NCBI GenBank assembly: GCA_021791875.1 | Contig: JAJYVU010000010.1 | Location: 1 to 64,000, forward strand | DNA: 64,000 nt | Source: Acidobacteriota bacterium | GTDB taxonomy: Bacteria > Acidobacteriota > Terriglobia > Terriglobales > Acidobacteriaceae | Direction of reading: 5' to 3' | Part shown: one piece after another, positions 43,093 to 52,367 of the stretch | Numbering within the stretch: position 1 is the stretch's first letter | Layout of the letters: every line of letters starts with the position of its first letter | The notes under the pieces: generated by a model | The model's input: the letters and a program-made list of their open reading frames with translations, nothing else | What the model was told of the DNA's origin: nothing | The model's database searches: none | Position numbers and translations under genes: made by a program

Positions 43093-44112
43093 TTACCCCA
43101 GCACCACCGGCTCCATCTCCAGCTCCACCCCGAACTTCTCCCGCACCGCCGCCTTGATCCGCTCCGCAAGCGCCAGTACGTCGTCTGCCGTCGCTTCGCC
43201 GCGATTGATCAGCGCCAGCGTGTGCCGGCTGGAGATTCCCGCCCGGCCCATCGTGTAACCCTTGGGAAATCCCGCATGCTCTACCAGCCACGCTGCCGGC
43301 AATTTCACTCGGCCTTCGCCTGCTGGATACGACGGCACCGCCGCCGCCGCATCGCCTGCGATCCGCGCATAGTGCGCCTGCTCAACCACGGGATTCTTGA
43401 AGAAGCTCCCCGCGCTGCGGCAATCTGGTTCGCCTTCCACTATCAGCATGCCCTTGCCTTGCCGAATCTCTCTTACCGTCTCACTCACTTCCTCCAGCGT
43501 CGGCCTCGTTCCGGCGGGGAAGCGTCGCTGCAAATCCGCGTAGCTCAACCTCGGCTCGCCCGCCGCCCGCAACGCATACGTCACAGCCGTAACGATGTAC
43601 CGTCCTCGTTTCACCGAGTTAAAAAGGCTACGCCGGTAGGCAAACCCGCACTCTGCTGCCGCGAGGTCCACAATTTTGTCAGTCTTGGTATCAAATGCGC
43701 GAACTCGGACGATCGTCTCCGCCACTTCCTGACCGTAGGCGCCCACATTCTGCACTGGCGTCGCGCCAACGGTCCCCGGGATTCCCGCCAGGCACTCGAT
43801 CCCGGCATATCCGCGCTCAACCGCATGGCTCACAAAGCTATCCCAGGCCTCGCCGGCCGCGACCGCAAAACGGCCCTCGTCCTGCCGGATACCTCGCAGT
43901 CCCATATGAATCACCAGGCCCGCGAATCCTGCATCCCGCACCAGCAGATTGCTCCCCCCGCCCAGCACAAAAAAGGGAAGTGCGCGTGCCCGCGCGAAAC
44001 GGACTGCTTCGGCCACCTCCTCATCGGTCCTGGCTTCGGCAAACCAACGCGCCGGTCCGCCAATGTGGAGGGTCGTATACGGTGCCAGCGTGACAAATTC
44101 CTCAAAATGCAT
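43093..44112 (-). CDS. murB: UDP-N-acetylenolpyruvoylglucosamine reductase
   Basis: 339 residues from the ATG at 44112 (HFEEFVTLAPYTTLHIGG). A GTG at 44121 would add three residues. The FAD-binding domain has LGGGSNLLVRDAGF and GIPGTVGATPVQNVGAYGQE. The catalytic serine region is SAGSFFKNPV, followed by the substrate-binding domain end. It reduces UDP-GlcNAc-enolpyruvate to UDP-MurNAc in peptidoglycan synthesis. No strong Shine-Dalgarno sequence is seen. The glycosyltransferase gene lies 46 bases upstream on the same strand. Confidence 0.96.
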   Translation of the reverse strand: MHFEEFVTLAPYTTLHIGGPARWFAEARTDEEVAEAVRFARARALPFFVLGGGSNLLVRDAGFAGLVIHMGLRGIRQDEGRFAVAAGEAWDSFVSHAVERGYAGIECLAGIPGTVGATPVQNVGAYGQEVAETIVRVRAFDTKTDKIVDLAAAECGFAYRRSLFNSVKRGRYIVTAVTYALRAAGEPRLSYADLQRRFPAGTRPTLEEVSETVREIRQGKGMLIVEGEPDCRSAGSFFKNPVVEQAHYARIAGDAAAAVPSYPAGEGRVKLPAAWLVEHAGFPKGYTMGRAGISSRHTLALINRGEATADDVLALAERIKAAVREKFGVELEMEPVVLG

Positions 44113-44158
44113 GCTTGTCACAGCATCTCACGGCGTAACTCTCAAGGCGGCAGGTGAA

Positions 44159-44935
44159 TTACGCCGCTCTGGCTGTATCTGCTGCAACCTCCGGCATGCG
44201 CTCGCGATAACGCAGTATCAGGCCGACCAGTTTGCGCGCCTCCCAATACCGCGGAACATACCTTTGTGGGCTCGACAGGCACCGCAGCAACCATCCCAAC
44301 CCCATTCGGTCCGCCCAAACCGGAATCTTCACCTGGTCCCCGCTGAGAAAGGCAATCGCCGCGCCGATACAGTGGATCGCCGGCCGGTAGCCGACCGTAT
44401 GCTTGATATACCTGCCCAGCCTCTCCTGCGTGCCGCCGCCCACCGTCACGATGATGTGCTTTGGCTGCCGCTCCCGCAACAATTCCAGGAGTTTCGGATC
44501 TTCGATTTCGCCCTGGTAGATCGGCGCCAGATAGACATGGGACTCAGGCACCAGAATCCCCTGGGAACGCAGCCACCGCAGGTTGCGCCTGGCACTTTGA
44601 GCGCTCGCCATTATCCAGACCGTATTGCCCGGAAGCCGCACTTCCCAATCGTTCAGCAGGCGACGCAGATACTCCAGACCGGACGTTCTGCGAATCCGGT
44701 CGCGATGCAGCAGGTTCCACAGCATCACCATCAACGCGCTGTCCGTAATGGCAAGATCGGCATCCAGCAGCGCCTCGCGGTAACCACTGTGGGTTGGCAA
44801 ATCCTTCAGTGCAGGCGCTGCAGGCACTACCAGCAGCCCGCCCTTGGTCTTCATCTGTTTCACACTTTGTGCTGCAGTTCCGGTGAAAAATCGAATGCCG
44901 AGGATCTGTCGATAGAGATGATTCTCCATGGCCAC
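44159..44935 (-). CDS. WecG/TagA/CpsF-family glycosyltransferase
   Basis: 258 residues of the WecG/TagA/CpsF (GT26) fold. DADLAITDSALMVMLW contains the conserved acidic patch, and GNTVWIMASAQSARRNLRWL and IIVTVGGGTQERLGRYI are typical. Such enzymes add N-acetylmannosaminuronic acid or ManNAc to lipid carriers during teichoic acid, ECA or capsule synthesis. There is no polysaccharide cluster around it, so the acceptor is unknown. AAGGTGGCC precedes the ATG. It lies upstream of murB on the same strand. Confidence 0.9.
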   Translation of the reverse strand: MAMENHLYRQILGIRFFTGTAAQSVKQMKTKGGLLVVPAAPALKDLPTHSGYREALLDADLAITDSALMVMLWNLLHRDRIRRTSGLEYLRRLLNDWEVRLPGNTVWIMASAQSARRNLRWLRSQGILVPESHVYLAPIYQGEIEDPKLLELLRERQPKHIIVTVGGGTQERLGRYIKHTVGYRPAIHCIGAAIAFLSGDQVKIPVWADRMGLGWLLRCLSSPQRYVPRYWEARKLVGLILRYRERMPEVAADTARAA

Positions 44936-45170
44936 CTTATTCAGTTGTTGGGGGGAAGATGAGCAAGCTATGGGGGGATCCGTGACTTAAGTTTCAACCA
45001 TAGTAACCTAGTACAGGTCAAAATATGAAACAAAATTCGGAGTTTGGCAATAAAATTCACACGATCTTGATTCCGAAGGACTTCTGCCACACGTTCCGAA
45101 CTGCCCGAAGGCGAGCACTCCGACTCCGAAACTCAGCTGCGGCCCGACAAGACACCCTGGAATCAGCACC

Positions 45171-46985
45171 TTACCCCTGTTTTGCTTCCAACTCCGCCCA
45201 TCGTGAGTAAAGCGCGTCTACGGCCTGCTGTGCCTCTTCCATTTCTGCCAGCGCTGCCTGCAGGCGTACCGAATCAACCACCACGGCCGGATCCTCCAAC
45301 GTCTGCCGCCGCTTCTTGAGCACCGACTCCGCCTCGGCAATGCGCTCCTCAATCGTCGCCCACTCCCGCGCTTCCAGGTACCCGAGCTTCTTCTTTACCG
45401 GGGCTGCCGGCGACGAAGCCTGGCTCCGTGTCGTCTCCGTCTTGGCCGCGGTTTCCGCCTTGCGCGCGGCCTCCTGCTCAGCCATCCACGCTTCCCATTG
45501 CGCATAATCGGCAAAACTGGCCGCTCCGCCTTGCCCATCCAACCCAATCACCACGCTTGATACCCGATCCAGCAAGTACCGGTCGTGCGTCACCAGCAGT
45601 ACTGCCCCTGGATAATCCGTCAGGCTCTCCTCCAGAATCTCCAGCGTCGGAATATCCAGATCGTTCGTCGGCTCGTCCAGAATCAGCAAATCCGCCGGCT
45701 GCAGCATCATCCGCGCCATCAGCACCCGCGCCCGTTCACCGCCGCTGAGTCTTTCCACCGGCTGGTTCAGTTGCTCCCCGGTAAACAGGAATCTCGCCGC
45801 CCACGATGCCACGTGCACGACGCTGCCATTCACCACTACCGAATCACTGTCCGGAGCCAGCGCCCGCCGCAGCGTCTGGTTTCCGTCCAGTTGTCGGGTC
45901 TGTTCAAAGTACGTCACCTTCAGAGCATTCGCCCGCTGGATCGTCCCAGCCTCCGGCTCCAGTTCGCCTGCGATCAGCCGCAGCAGCGTCGTTTTGCCGC
46001 TGCCATTCGGTCCCACAATGCCCACGCGCGCCCCGGCCACAACAGGAAAGTTCAGTCCTGAAAACAGCTTCCGCCCATCCACCGAGTACTGGACGTCTTC
46101 CATCTCCACCAATCGCTTCGTCTGCCGGTCGGTCGCCGTAAAATCGATTCCCGCCGTCGCGGTCTTCATCCGGCTGCTCACATCCGCCAGCTCGTCCATC
46201 AGTTCGTAAGCCTTGTCGATCCGCGCCTTGGCCTTCGTCGCACGAGCCTTGGGACCGCGCCTCAGCCATTCCTGCTCCACGCGCACACGATTCTCCAGCG
46301 ATTCCTGCCGTTTTGCCTCGCTCGCCAGAAATGCCTGCTTCGCATCCAGAAAATCCGAATATGTTCCCTTGGCCCGCAGCAACCCCGACGGATATGCCCG
46401 GCTCAGCTCCGCAATCTCACGCGCAAAATTCTCCAGGAAATACCGGTCGTGGCTGATCGCCACCGTCGCAAACTGCGCCTGCCGGATCAAATCCTCCAGC
46501 CACGCAATCCCCGCCAGGTCCAGATGATTTGTCGGCTCATCCAACAGCAATAGATCCGGCGCCTGCACCAGCCCCTTCGCAATCGCCAGTCGTTTCTTCC
46601 ATCCGCCGGAGAGCGATGCCGCCTCCGCTCCAAAATCCGTAAACCCAGCCTTGCCCAGCGTCGCGCGCAGCCGCGTCTCCCACTCATCGTGAGGTGCCTT
46701 CGCGCGCCTCAGCGCCGCCTCCACCACGCCCCTCACCGTCACGCCCGGCTCAAACTGCGACTCCTGCTCGATGTAAACCAGCCGCGCGCCGCCGCGCAGA
46801 GTCACTTCGCCCGCGTCCGGCTCCTCTTCGCCAGCAAAAATGCGCAGCAGCGTCGACTTCCCGCTGCCGTTTGGCCCGATCACGCCAATGCGGTCGCCGT
46901 CGTTCACGGTAAAGGAAATCTCACGGAACAACGGCGTCGCGCCAAAGGCCTTGCTCACAGATTGTGCGTTTAACAGAAGTGGCAA
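45171..46985 (-). CDS. ABC-F family ATPase, Uup-like
   Basis: About 604 residues from a TTG at 46985, chosen because AAGGAC precedes it. A TTG at 47018 would add 11 residues. Two ATPase domains occur in one chain without TM helices. The first has GPNGSGKST and SLSGGWKKRLAIAKGL, the second GPNGSGKTT and RLSGGERARVLMARMM. Between them is the ABC-F linker (LENRVRVEQEWLRRGPKARATKAKARIDK). The C-terminal 90 residues form a coiled coil (EWATIEERIAEAESVLKKRR), as in Uup, which binds DNA or ribosomes. Likely role: translation or ribosome-linked quality control. Confidence 0.93.
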   Translation of the reverse strand: MPLLLNAQSVSKAFGATPLFREISFTVNDGDRIGVIGPNGSGKSTLLRIFAGEEEPDAGEVTLRGGARLVYIEQESQFEPGVTVRGVVEAALRRAKAPHDEWETRLRATLGKAGFTDFGAEAASLSGGWKKRLAIAKGLVQAPDLLLLDEPTNHLDLAGIAWLEDLIRQAQFATVAISHDRYFLENFAREIAELSRAYPSGLLRAKGTYSDFLDAKQAFLASEAKRQESLENRVRVEQEWLRRGPKARATKAKARIDKAYELMDELADVSSRMKTATAGIDFTATDRQTKRLVEMEDVQYSVDGRKLFSGLNFPVVAGARVGIVGPNGSGKTTLLRLIAGELEPEAGTIQRANALKVTYFEQTRQLDGNQTLRRALAPDSDSVVVNGSVVHVASWAARFLFTGEQLNQPVERLSGGERARVLMARMMLQPADLLILDEPTNDLDIPTLEILEESLTDYPGAVLLVTHDRYLLDRVSSVVIGLDGQGGAASFADYAQWEAWMAEQEAARKAETAAKTETTRSQASSPAAPVKKKLGYLEAREWATIEERIAEAESVLKKRRQTLEDPAVVVDSVRLQAALAEMEEAQQAVDALYSRWAELEAKQG

Positions 46986-47045
46986 ATCGCTTCGTCCTTG
47001 CTGCAGGCCTTGCGCCAAGGGCGCTGTCGCTGGTGCGACCGATAC

Positions 47046-48653
47046 TTACCGTACAGCGGCTACGGCGCTTTCGTACTCGGTCAATGGGCCCTTGAAGTCT
47101 TCAATTTCGCCGTCCTTGAAGTGCCAGATGCGCGTCCCCACCTCATCAATCAGGTCGTAGTCGTGCGTCACCAGCAGCACCGTGCCTTCGTAGCGCTGCA
47201 GCGCCTGGTTCAGCGCCACAATCGACTCCAGGTCCAGGTGATTCGTCGGCTCGTCCAGAATCAGAATGTTCGGCTTCTGCAAGATCATTTTGCAGAAGAG
47301 CAGCCGCGCCGTCTCGCCGCCGGAAAGCGCTTCCGTCGGCTTCATGCCCTCTTCGCCGCGAAAGAGCATCTGCCCCAGAATCCCGCGAATATCCTCCGTC
47401 GTCGCTTCCGGATCAAACTGGTGCAGCCACTCCGCCACCGTCATCCCGGGCGCAATCAGCCCCGTGGCGTCCTGCGGGAAATACCCAATCTGCGCCGCAT
47501 GCCCCCACTTGATCTCACCCGCATCCAGCGTGAAATCCTTGTCCTTCAACTCCGGATCGACCGACAGCAGGCACTTCAGCAGCGTGGTCTTGCCCTGTGC
47601 GTTCCGCCCCAGCAGGCAAACCTTCTCGCCGCGCATCACCATGCCGCTGAAGTCCTTGATCACTTCCAGATCGCCATAGCTCTTGCGGATCCCGGCAAAT
47701 TCAATCGTCTGCTTGCCCGAGGGACGGTTCTGATCGAACCGGATATACGGCCGCTGAATATTCGACTTCGCGAGGTCATTCGTCTGCAGCCGCTCTACTT
47801 CCTTCCGGCGGCTCGTCACCTGGCTCGAACGCGTACCGGCGGCAAACCGCGCAATAAACTCGTTCAGCTGCGCAATCTTCTTCTCGCGCTGCGCGTTCTC
47901 AGCTTCCAGCCGCGACCGCACCTGGGTCTTCGCCATCACCATCTCGTCGTACCCGCCCGTGTAAGTGATGATGGTCTGGTAGTCGATGTCCGCCGTATGC
48001 GTCGTCACGCTGTTCAAAAAGTGCCGGTCGTGCGAAATCGTAATCAGCGTGCCCTCATACTTCAGCAGAAAATCCTGCAGCCACTGGATCGAATCCAGAT
48101 CGAGGTGGTTCGTCGGCTCGTCCAGCAGCAGCGCCTGCGGTTTGCCAAACAGCGCCTGCGCCAGCAGCACGCGCACCTTCTGCCCGCCCTGCAGCTCGCC
48201 CATCTTGCGCTCGTGCAGCTCATCGGGAATATCCAGCCCCTGCAGCAGAATCGCCGCATCGCTCTCCGCCGTGTAGCCGTCTTCCTCGCCCACAATGCCT
48301 TCCAGCTCTCCCAGCCGCATGCCGTCCTCATCGGTCAGCTCGGCCTTCGAGTAGATGGCGTCACGCTCTTCCATCGCCGCCCACAGCGGGGCATTGCCCA
48401 TAATCACCGTGTCAATCACGCGGTAGGCGTCAAACGCGAACTGGTCCTGCCGCAGCACGCCCATCTTCTTCGGGCGCACCACGTTGCCTTTCTGCGGCTC
48501 CAGCTCGCCGGTCAGAATCTTCATAAAGGTCGACTTGCCGGCCCCATTAGGCCCCGTCAAACCATAGCGGCGGCCCACCGTAAAGGTCACGGCCACGTCT
48601 TCAAACAAAACTTTAGCGCCGTAGCGCATGCTTACGTTGTTTACTGAAATCAT
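47046..48653 (-). CDS. ABC-F family ATPase, YbiT-like
   Basis: 535 residues with two ABC domains. The first has GPNGAGKST and ELQGGQKVRVLLAQALF (LQGGQ in place of LSGGQ), the second GRNAQGKTT (an unusual P-loop with Asn-Ala-Gln) and ALSGGETARLLFCKM. The linker has FAAGTRSSQVTSRRKEVERL. The pattern is that of YbiT/EttA-type translation factors. It lies 27 bases upstream of the Uup-like gene on the same strand. No Shine-Dalgarno sequence is visible before the ATG. TATAGA lies five bases further upstream. Confidence 0.93.
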   Translation of the reverse strand: MISVNNVSMRYGAKVLFEDVAVTFTVGRRYGLTGPNGAGKSTFMKILTGELEPQKGNVVRPKKMGVLRQDQFAFDAYRVIDTVIMGNAPLWAAMEERDAIYSKAELTDEDGMRLGELEGIVGEEDGYTAESDAAILLQGLDIPDELHERKMGELQGGQKVRVLLAQALFGKPQALLLDEPTNHLDLDSIQWLQDFLLKYEGTLITISHDRHFLNSVTTHTADIDYQTIITYTGGYDEMVMAKTQVRSRLEAENAQREKKIAQLNEFIARFAAGTRSSQVTSRRKEVERLQTNDLAKSNIQRPYIRFDQNRPSGKQTIEFAGIRKSYGDLEVIKDFSGMVMRGEKVCLLGRNAQGKTTLLKCLLSVDPELKDKDFTLDAGEIKWGHAAQIGYFPQDATGLIAPGMTVAEWLHQFDPEATTEDIRGILGQMLFRGEEGMKPTEALSGGETARLLFCKMILQKPNILILDEPTNHLDLESIVALNQALQRYEGTVLLVTHDYDLIDEVGTRIWHFKDGEIEDFKGPLTEYESAVAAVR

Positions 48654-48758
48654 AAGAATCTATATCAAGTGTAAAGGGAACGGTTCACTTCACAGGCGTC
48701 GGCCCGCCTGTTTTCGCCGCACCTTTATCTTACCTGCTCGTTGGATTGTCTCTGGTGC

Positions 48759-50669
48759 CTACCGCAAAAAGTGCAGGATGATCTGGTTCGTTGCCAGCGC
48801 GCCCAGGTAAGCCAGCACGCTCATGTAGGCAAACTGCAGCGCCGGCCAGCGCCAGCTGTTCGTCTCGCGCTTCACAATCGCCAGCGTCGAGGTGCACTGC
48901 ATCGCAAAGGCAAAGAACACCAGCAGCGCCATCGCGCCGCCCAGCGTCATGCCATGTCGCAGCGCCGCCTGCAAATGCAGTGCCTGCGTCGCCGGATCCG
49001 CCCCATACAGCGTCCCCAGCGTGCCCACAATCACCTCACGCGCCACAATCGAGCTGATCAGACCAATCCCAATCTTCCAGTTAAAGCCCAACGGAGCAAT
49101 CGCCGGCTCGATCAGGTGCCCCAGCCTGCCGATCAGGCTGTCGGCCAGCGTCGTGTGGAAGGGCACATTCGCCAGCACCCACAACACCACCGTCACGCTC
49201 AGAATGATCGTGCCGGCTTTCTGGGTAAACATCTTGCCGCGGTCATACAGCCGCATCGCCAGTGACCGCAGCGTCGGCATCCGGTATTGCGGCAGTTCCA
49301 GGATGAACGGCGTCGACGAGGCTTTCAGAATCGACGACTTCAGCAGCCGCGCCGTCACCACCGCCGCCAGAAATCCCAGCACGTACAGCCCCAGCAGTGC
49401 CGTCGCCTGCAATCCCAGCAGATCGCCCAGCACCGGCCGATTCGGAACAAACGCCGCGATAATCAGCATGTAAATCGGCAGCCGCGCCGAGCACGTCATG
49501 AACGGCGCTACCAGGATCGTCGCATACCGGTCGCGCTTGTTCTCGATCGTCCTTGTCGCCATGATCGCCGGAACAGCGCACGCATAGGCCGAGAGCAGCG
49601 GAATAAACGCCTTCCCGTTCAGCCCGATCGTCCGCATAAAGCGATCCGCAATCAGCGCCGCACGGGCCAGGTAGCCCGAGTCCTCAAGCACCCCGATAAA
49701 CAAAAACAACAGTAGAATCTGCGGCAAGAACACCAGCACCGACGCTACGCCGCGCCACACGCCGTTAACCAGGAACGACTGCAGCCAGCCATGCCCCAGG
49801 AACCGCCCGACAAGATCGCCTAGCGCATAGAGCACATTCCCAAAAGCATCGCTCAGCGGATTTCCAATCGTAAACACCGCCTGGAAAACCGCGAAAACCA
49901 CCATCAAAAACGTCAGCGGACCCCACACCGGGTGCAGCAGTACGCTATCGATCCGCTGCGTCCATTCCGATGAAAGGGGCGCCTTGTATCTCGTCCGGGA
50001 GCTGATGCCCGTAGCCCACTGCCGGTACGAGCGCGCGTTCCCCATCACCGGCAGCTCCAGCCGCTGCGGCTGCGTTGCTCCCTGCAGAGCCTCTGCCTCA
50101 CCGCTCTTGCGCTGCAAAAACTGCGCAATCGCGTCCATGCCCACGCCCCGCGCCGCGCTGATCTTCGCCACCGGCGTGCCCAGCTCCTGCGCCAGTGCCA
50201 GCGGATCCACTTCGCCGCCGCGGCTCTCCATCAGGTCGCTCATGTTCAGCAGCACAAGCGTTGGCAGTCCCAGCGCCAGCACCGGAGCGGCCAGCATCAG
50301 CTGCCGCCGCAGGTGCAGGGAATCGAGCACCAGCAGCACCGCGTCCGGCTTCGGAGTGCCCGGCATCTCGCCCTTCAGGACGTCCACCGTCACGCGCGCG
50401 TCTTCTGAGTACGAGTCAAAACTGTAAATCCCCGGCAGATCCACCAGCAGCAGGTCCGCGCGGCCAATCCCCTTCATTCGTCCGGTATGCTGCTCCACCG
50501 TCACGCCCGGATAATTCGCTACCTTCTGCCGCAGGCCAGTGAGCCGATTAAACAGCGTCGACTTGCCGGAATTCGGCGGGCCGACGAGCGCAACCGTCTG
50601 CAGTTTGCCCGCAATCCGGGGCTGTTCTGTCGTGATCTCGATGGTTTCTGTACCGCAGCAACTGCTCAT
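48759..50669 (-). CDS. feoB: Ferrous iron transporter FeoB
   Basis: 636 residues, shorter than E. coli FeoB (773). The N-terminal G domain has G1 GPPNSGKST (30-38), G3 DLPGIYSF and G4 NMSD. The membrane part has GATE-type motifs FLPQILLLFLFIGVLEDSGY and YACAVPAIMATRTI, followed by TSILNLPGFRM-type residues replaced here by FILELPQYRMPTL. It imports Fe2+ across the inner membrane. The N-terminal SSCCG might bind metal. The start overlaps the feoA stop by four bases. Confidence 0.96.
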   Translation of the reverse strand: MSSCCGTETIEITTEQPRIAGKLQTVALVGPPNSGKSTLFNRLTGLRQKVANYPGVTVEQHTGRMKGIGRADLLLVDLPGIYSFDSYSEDARVTVDVLKGEMPGTPKPDAVLLVLDSLHLRRQLMLAAPVLALGLPTLVLLNMSDLMESRGGEVDPLALAQELGTPVAKISAARGVGMDAIAQFLQRKSGEAEALQGATQPQRLELPVMGNARSYRQWATGISSRTRYKAPLSSEWTQRIDSVLLHPVWGPLTFLMVVFAVFQAVFTIGNPLSDAFGNVLYALGDLVGRFLGHGWLQSFLVNGVWRGVASVLVFLPQILLLFLFIGVLEDSGYLARAALIADRFMRTIGLNGKAFIPLLSAYACAVPAIMATRTIENKRDRYATILVAPFMTCSARLPIYMLIIAAFVPNRPVLGDLLGLQATALLGLYVLGFLAAVVTARLLKSSILKASSTPFILELPQYRMPTLRSLAMRLYDRGKMFTQKAGTIILSVTVVLWVLANVPFHTTLADSLIGRLGHLIEPAIAPLGFNWKIGIGLISSIVAREVIVGTLGTLYGADPATQALHLQAALRHGMTLGGAMALLVFFAFAMQCTSTLAIVKRETNSWRWPALQFAYMSVLAYLGALATNQIILHFLR

Positions 50670-50956
50670 AGATCCTCGGTGGCTCGCACCACGATCGAAC
50701 TTGCGGTCTCCCGCCTCAGGGCAATCTCAAATCCGTCTATGGAATACACCGTTGGGTCCCCGGCAGGGGCCCTCCGCACCACCACCACCCGTGCTTCTGG
50801 TACAAAGCCCATATGCATCAGGTGGTGCTGCACGGCATCCGGCAAATCCAGTGATTCCACCACGCCGGCCGTTCCCACTGGTAATTCGCTCAATGCCCGC
50901 ACCGTTCCCATCGCCCAAGGCTCATGATAACTCAAATAGGACCAAATCGCTCGCAT
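50666..50956 (-). CDS. feoA: Ferrous iron transport accessory protein FeoA
   Basis: 96 residues with the SH3-like FeoA fold: LSELPVGTAGVVESLDLP, then HLMHMGFVPEARVVVV and IDGFEIALRRETASSIVV. It works with FeoB at the membrane. The ATG at 50956 has AGGAG eleven bases upstream. An internal ATG (MGTVRALS) would give the usual shorter form of about 81 residues. The stop overlaps the feoB start (ATGA). No Fur box is recognised upstream. Confidence 0.92.
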   Translation of the reverse strand: MRAIWSYLSYHEPWAMGTVRALSELPVGTAGVVESLDLPDAVQHHLMHMGFVPEARVVVVRRAPAGDPTVYSIDGFEIALRRETASSIVVRATEDL

Positions 50957-51118
50957 ATAGAGTTTTTCTCCTGGTGGCCCGTATTCCGTGGCAAAAACCG
51001 GCTGACTCTTCCACTCAAGAACGGCTGATAATCAAAAACCTGCACGGCCCGCTGGGATCGAAAAAACTACCATTTCCCAACGGCGAAGTATAACCAGTGT
51101 TACAAGAAAGGAAATGTG

Positions 51119-51421
51119 ATGAGCGACACATGGACCGCACAAAAATTAGCCGCTTCCGTAGCCCAGCCCAACCCTCCGGCCGGCCTTCCCCCACTCCTCG
51201 AAGCCCTCTGGTGGGAGGCAAAAGGCGATTGGACCCGTGCCCATGAAATCGCCCAGCAGATCCACACCCGCGACGCCGCCTGGGTCCACGCCTACCTGCA
51301 TCGCCGGGAAGGGGACCAGGCGAACGCCGGTTACTGGTACCGCAACGCTGACCACCCCGTCTGCAACTTGCCGCTGGACGACGAGTGGCGCGAAATTGTC
51401 ACCGCATTGCTCGCTGCCTGA
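51119..51421 (+). CDS. Conserved small protein of unknown function
   Basis: 100 residues from the ATG at 51119 (AAAGGA upstream). It is soluble and tryptophan-rich, with LPPLLEALWWEAKGDWTRAH, a helix-turn-helix-like repeat ending in TRDAAWVHAYLHRREGDQ, and NAGYWYRNADHPVCNLPLDDEW. The WxxAHxxxQ and AxYWYRRA-type spacing looks like one TPR-like hairpin. Homologues of this type are widespread small proteins of unknown role. It is divergent from feoAB. Confidence 0.8.
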   Translation: MSDTWTAQKLAASVAQPNPPAGLPPLLEALWWEAKGDWTRAHEIAQQIHTRDAAWVHAYLHRREGDQANAGYWYRNADHPVCNLPLDDEWREIVTALLAA

Positions 51422-51612
51422 GTAGCAGCCCGATTACGGCGTTCTCGCAGCTGAATCAGCCCTCGATACACGTCAGAAATTACCGCCTGCCGCAGGCATC
51501 TCCTCACACCCATCCGTCGCATCGCATAGTGGTGGGCCCTGTCTGCTGGCCGCCCGGCTCCGGCCGCTCTCTGGGCACTGCAGTGAAGTCCTCTTCTCAG
51601 GAGGTACCTGCA

Positions 51613-52248
51613 ATGACGCAACAACGCATCCTGCCCTTCTTCCTGCTTCTTGTTCTGCTCGTCTTTGGAATCTCGCCAGTGAATGCACAGAACGATATCG
51701 CTGTCAGTGCCCTGGGCTCGTTCTCTTCTTCCACCACAGGTTTCTATACGCAGCAGGATCCCTTCGATCAGGCCGGAGTTCTTGTCGAATTCCGGCACAT
51801 TTGGAACCCGTTATACGGTTATGAACTCGCGTACTCCGCCAATCGTGCCAATCAGGCATACATCAACGTAGGTCCGCACCCAACGCTTCCATGCACGCCT
51901 TTCGGCTGCCCCTACCCAACCCGGCAGAATGTCCGGGCCTACGATCACGAGGTCTCGGCCGACTGGGTGGTGTCCGTCCCGTTCGCAAGCCTGCGGCCCT
52001 TCGCCTTGGCTGGAGGCGGGGTTCAAATGTTCGAGCCCATGGGCGGCCAAATGGGTACTCAAAGCGACAACCAGGCCGTCTTCGTTTATGGTGCCGGCCT
52101 TGATTGGACACTTCTCCCCCAATTCGGCCTGCGATTCCAGTACCGCGGAAACCTCTACAAGGCTCCCAGCCTGGCAGTTGCATTTCCAGCCACGGACAAA
52201 TTCACTCACAGCGCTGAGCCCGTGATCGGCTTCTTCATCCGTTTTTGA
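51613..52248 (+). CDS. Outer-membrane beta-barrel protein, tandem copy 1
   Basis: 211 residues from the ATG at 51613 (CAGGAGGT upstream). A signal peptide (1-24, PVNAQ) is followed by about eight amphipathic strands: VSALGSFSSSTTGF, FVYGAGLDWTLLPQFGLRFQ and YRGNLYKAPSLAV. It ends in an aromatic C-terminus (GFFIRF), the sorting signal read by BamA. Thirty to fifty percent of positions look shared with the two following genes. It probably forms a small OmpA/OmpX-like barrel. Function unknown. Confidence 0.85.
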   Translation: MTQQRILPFFLLLVLLVFGISPVNAQNDIAVSALGSFSSSTTGFYTQQDPFDQAGVLVEFRHIWNPLYGYELAYSANRANQAYINVGPHPTLPCTPFGCPYPTRQNVRAYDHEVSADWVVSVPFASLRPFALAGGGVQMFEPMGGQMGTQSDNQAVFVYGAGLDWTLLPQFGLRFQYRGNLYKAPSLAVAFPATDKFTHSAEPVIGFFIRF

Positions 52249-52367
52249 TTTCATAGGGCGACGCTCTGGCACAGCTCATGCTTGCCGGAACCCTCCCGCA
52301 TCCATTCCCGGCTCCGTGCTCCCAACGCATGGGGTCACAACAGATGCACCAAAGGAGATCTCACACC

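Noticed and set aside
45025-45210. 61-codon plus-strand frame between the glycosyltransferase and Uup-like genes
   Set aside because: It runs into the end of the Uup-like gene on the other strand and lacks any protein feature.
46998-48647. Very long open frame (549 codons) on the plus strand opposite the YbiT-like ABC-F gene
   Set aside because: It is the antisense shadow of a well-supported ATPase gene. Its composition is Arg/Leu/His/Gln-rich with no domain, as expected from GC-rich codon bias.
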